This document shows positions 5,327-7,335 of a stretch of DNA of 7,335 bases, one piece after another. The position numbers and the translations under genes are program-made. Origin of the DNA: an uncultured Gammaproteobacteria bacterium (GTDB lineage: Bacteria > Pseudomonadota > Gammaproteobacteria > Pseudomonadales > Azotimanducaceae_A); assembly GCA_913049565.1 (NCBI GenBank), contig CAJWZG010000143.1, positions 1 through 7,335 on the forward strand. Reading direction: 5' to 3'. Each line of letters opens with the position of its first letter. The stretch's first letter is position 1. The notes beneath the pieces were generated by a model. That model was given only the letters and a program-made list of their open reading frames with translations, made no database searches and was not told the DNA's origin.

Positions 5327-6727
5327 ATGACCCAACACGGTATCGGTATCGATTTTGGCACCAGCAACTCTGCTGCTGCGGTATTTGATGGAGAATCGGT
5401 GCGTTTGGTTCAGTTAGAAAGCGCCGACGCGATTATCCCGTCTGCCACTTATATCGATCGCGCGCTGACTTCGAAAACCGGACAACTCGCAGTGGATCAA
5501 TACATTGCCGATAATACTGGACGCACAGTGGAAATGGTTCCCGAGGTGATTGGTGAGACCAGCCAGTTTGTCGAGGGCGCCGGCGACGGTGGAGGTCCCG
5601 GTGAGGTCGAGACTTCTACTGAAAAAATCTACGGTGCAGCAGTAACGGACAGCAGCCTGCAAGGCAGGTTATTTCGTGGCACTAAGCGACTCTTGGGTGA
5701 CGAAGATGTGCGTCGGCTGATGGTGTTTGATCATCCATTCAGGCTGGTGGCTCTAATAACTCCCTTGCTGTTAAGAATCAGACAATCGATCGAAGCCGAC
5801 GTCGGGCTGATTACCGAAGCTAATCTGGGTTATCCGGTAAATTTTGAAGGGCGCGATGCATTTTCTAATCAGCTAGCGCTTAGCCGTTTGGGCGAAGCGT
5901 TTGGGTATGCGGGCGTAAAAAAACAGTATTTTTATCCTGAACCCATTGCCGCGGCGGTAAGTTTTTTGCAAAGCAATGGCCGCTCGCAAGGAGAAACCCT
6001 GCTCTGTCTCGACTTTGGTGGCGGTACTCTCGACTTTTGTGTGCTCAAGCGCCAAGAACAGAATTTTTCTGTTGTAGCAACGCATGGTATCGGGCTGGGC
6101 GGAGATCACCTCGATCAGGTCTTGTTTAGAGAACTGCTTTTTCCTGAATTGGGCAAAGGCGAGGTATGGCGTCGACAAGGTTTTGATCGAGAGATCGAGA
6201 CGCGTTTCCCCTTTGAAGACTTTGAGGACTTACTGGTGAACTGGGCAGTCACCTACACCTTAAACCAAAATCGCTACACCACACCGGTTTTGGAGCGGAT
6301 CGCTACGGGTGGCGTGGGAACCCAAAAATTCGAACGACTGCGCGACGTTATTCAGCACAATCTTAGCTATTTGATTTTTGCACGTATTAAAACGCTGAAA
6401 GCCGATTTGTCGTCGCACCAGACAGCGACCTTGGATGTGCCTGAGATTGACTTGCAGATTGAGCTTAGCCGGCGAGACTTCGAGCAAATGATTGCAGAGC
6501 CGTTGCTGCGAGTGTCTGAAGCACTGGATGAAACCGTTCGCAAGGCAGGCCTTGTGCACGATGACATTGATATTGTTCTTGGCACCGGTGGCTCCAGTCT
6601 CATACCGGCGGTGAAAGGCTTACTAGAGGAGCGCTTTGCCGGACGAGTGGTAGAGCACGACCCTTTCACCAGCGTAGCAGCGGGTTTGGCGATCGCGAAC
6701 TATCGCGGTCTGCGTTTTACCGGCTAG
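5327..6727 (+). CDS. yegD: Hsp70-family ATPase of the YegD type, no substrate-binding domain
   Basis: 466 residues; E. coli YegD has about 450, whereas DnaK has about 640. Seen: phosphate-1 motif GIDFGTSNS (7-15) with Asp9; TKRLLG with Lys120 at the place of the DnaK catalytic Lys70; GYPVNFEG (168-175), as in YegD; EPIAAA (205-210); phosphate-2 motif LDFGGGTLD (228-236); GLGGDHLD (256-263); KTLKADLSS (355-363); and the adenosine motif LGTGGSSLIPAV (418-429). The protein ends right after the ATPase domain at SVAAGLAIANYRG, so there is no peptide-binding domain or DnaK-like lid. A Gly-rich insert (EGAGDGGGPGEVE, 83-95) lies between the first motif and Lys120. Known: actin/Hsp70-fold ATPase; the client and role of YegD are not established. 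Start: ATG 5327 puts the phosphate-1 loop at the N-terminus, with only a weak AGAG site; an ATG at 5282 adds 15 unlikely residues. It converges with the Nudix gene six bases on. Confidence 0.9.
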   Translation: MTQHGIGIDFGTSNSAAAVFDGESVRLVQLESADAIIPSATYIDRALTSKTGQLAVDQYIADNTGRTVEMVPEVIGETSQFVEGAGDGGGPGEVETSTEKIYGAAVTDSSLQGRLFRGTKRLLGDEDVRRLMVFDHPFRLVALITPLLLRIRQSIEADVGLITEANLGYPVNFEGRDAFSNQLALSRLGEAFGYAGVKKQYFYPEPIAAAVSFLQSNGRSQGETLLCLDFGGGTLDFCVLKRQEQNFSVVATHGIGLGGDHLDQVLFRELLFPELGKGEVWRRQGFDREIETRFPFEDFEDLLVNWAVTYTLNQNRYTTPVLERIATGGVGTQKFERLRDVIQHNLSYLIFARIKTLKADLSSHQTATLDVPEIDLQIELSRRDFEQMIAEPLLRVSEALDETVRKAGLVHDDIDIVLGTGGSSLIPAVKGLLEERFAGRVVEHDPFTSVAAGLAIANYRGLRFTG

Positions 6728-6733
6728 CGCTAA

Positions 6734-7321
6734 TCAGCTTTCCTTCGGCGGCTGCCACCTTGCGTCAACGGTCGAGAAAAAGGACTTAAGCATTCGGTAA
6801 GTGAGACCCCAAACGAAGTGACCGCCACTAAGTCGATACCCGTTAAAAATTGTAGGCTCACCGGCCATATCCAACGTCTTAGTGTCGTGCAGTGAGTTGG
6901 CCACGAGGGTAGATAGTGGGGCCCATACGACTTCTGCCACTTCTCGGTTAGGCGTAAAGTTGGGTCGGTCAGCAGTGATGAAGACATGGGGAGCAATGAG
7001 CATGTTGAGCGTGGTGCCACGGGGTCGTGCTTGTTCGTGGCTTAGGGCGCCTAAGTATTCGGCGTTATCCAGCGATAAACCTATTTCTTCTTGCGTTTCG
7101 CGCATCGCGGCGGCTTTAAGGCTTTCGTCATCTGGTTCGCGATGGCCTCCTGGGAATGCCATTTGGCCAGACCAAGGGTCGCCTGGGCGCTCAGCGCGCT
7201 GAATAAATAGCAGCTCAGTCTGTTCGGCATCGTCCACTGGCGCTTCACGTAGGATGATGGCTACTGCAGCCTGACGGGTCTTTTCGCCCGGACTCACAAG
7301 AGTCGGCGTAAACGCTCTCAT
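6734..7321 (-). CDS. Nudix hydrolase, CoA-pyrophosphatase (NudL) type
   Basis: 195 residues if it starts at ATG 7321. Seen: LLFIQRAERPGDPWSGQMAF (37-56), then the Nudix box from GGH to EEIGL (58-82), with the metal-binding core RETQEE (74-79). The region before the box fits the family signature R..rpGDPWSGqmAFPGG. The box is one residue longer between the Gly and the REx2EE core than the MutT consensus, as I recall in E. coli NudL (YeaB). Known: NudL-type enzymes cleave CoA and its derivatives to 3',5'-ADP and 4'-phosphopantetheine, using Mg or Mn. The substrate is inferred; other Nudix activities are possible. No signal peptide, so cytoplasmic. Start uncertain: no Shine-Dalgarno sequence precedes 7321 and the frame remains open to the window edge, so the true start may lie just outside. 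It converges with the Hsp70-like gene. Confidence 0.88.
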   Translation of the reverse strand: MRAFTPTLVSPGEKTRQAAVAIILREAPVDDAEQTELLFIQRAERPGDPWSGQMAFPGGHREPDDESLKAAAMRETQEEIGLSLDNAEYLGALSHEQARPRGTTLNMLIAPHVFITADRPNFTPNREVAEVVWAPLSTLVANSLHDTKTLDMAGEPTIFNGYRLSGGHFVWGLTYRMLKSFFSTVDARWQPPKES

Positions 7322-7335
7322 GGCCGTGCGAACTT

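Noticed and set aside
5188..5367. Long form of the small zinc protein starting at 5367
   Set aside because: The extra 60 residues overlap the Hsp70 start region in antisense and add no recognisable domain.
500..7321. A dedicated oxidative-stress or defence island
   Set aside because: The genes alternate strands, each has a common housekeeping relative, and there are no defence-type domains, mobile-element marks or shared operon.

Overview
The window looks like ordinary chromosome from a gammaproteobacterium, probably a free-living aquatic or marine one. This rests on the gene types (MnmH/SelU, MsrA in its roughly 210-220 residue enterobacterial-like form, a YegD-type Hsp70, an outer-membrane lipoprotein signal) and a roughly balanced base composition. 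It is inference; no rRNA or marker gene is present. I see no insertion sequence, phage gene, CRISPR array, tRNA or rRNA.

Layout. Positions 1-499 hold no credible protein gene. They contain the most interesting element: a very strong intrinsic terminator oriented for leftward transcription (82-115). It is preceded by a structured C-rich stretch, and the minus strand from 499 to 82 has no ATG at all, so a small RNA is the best explanation. A second, weaker two-way terminator-like hairpin lies at 254-286. Seven protein genes follow in alternating orientation: an alpha/beta hydrolase (+, 500-1390); mnmH/selU (-, 1403-2467); a Sel1/TPR lipoprotein (-, 2439-4133, overlapping mnmH by 29 bases); msrA (+, 4318-4980); a 64-residue putative zinc protein (-, 4993-5187); a YegD-like Hsp70 with only the ATPase domain (+, 5327-6727); and a Nudix hydrolase of the CoA-pyrophosphatase type (-, 6734-7321, start uncertain near the window edge).

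How the parts relate. The lipoprotein and mnmH genes overlap and are probably one leftward operon. The lipoprotein and msrA genes diverge from a 184-base spacer, and the small zinc protein and Hsp70 genes diverge from a 139-base spacer. All three convergent gene pairs end only 6-12 bases apart with no visible terminator between them, so their transcripts probably overlap at the 3' ends. Several products handle stress or maintenance: methionine sulfoxide repair, tRNA wobble-uridine thiolation/selenation, an Hsp70-like ATPase and nucleotide sanitising. Nothing in the sequence shows that they form a dedicated system. I found no convincing novel multi-gene system; the best novelty candidates are the intergenic RNA and the unusual promoter of the lipoprotein gene.
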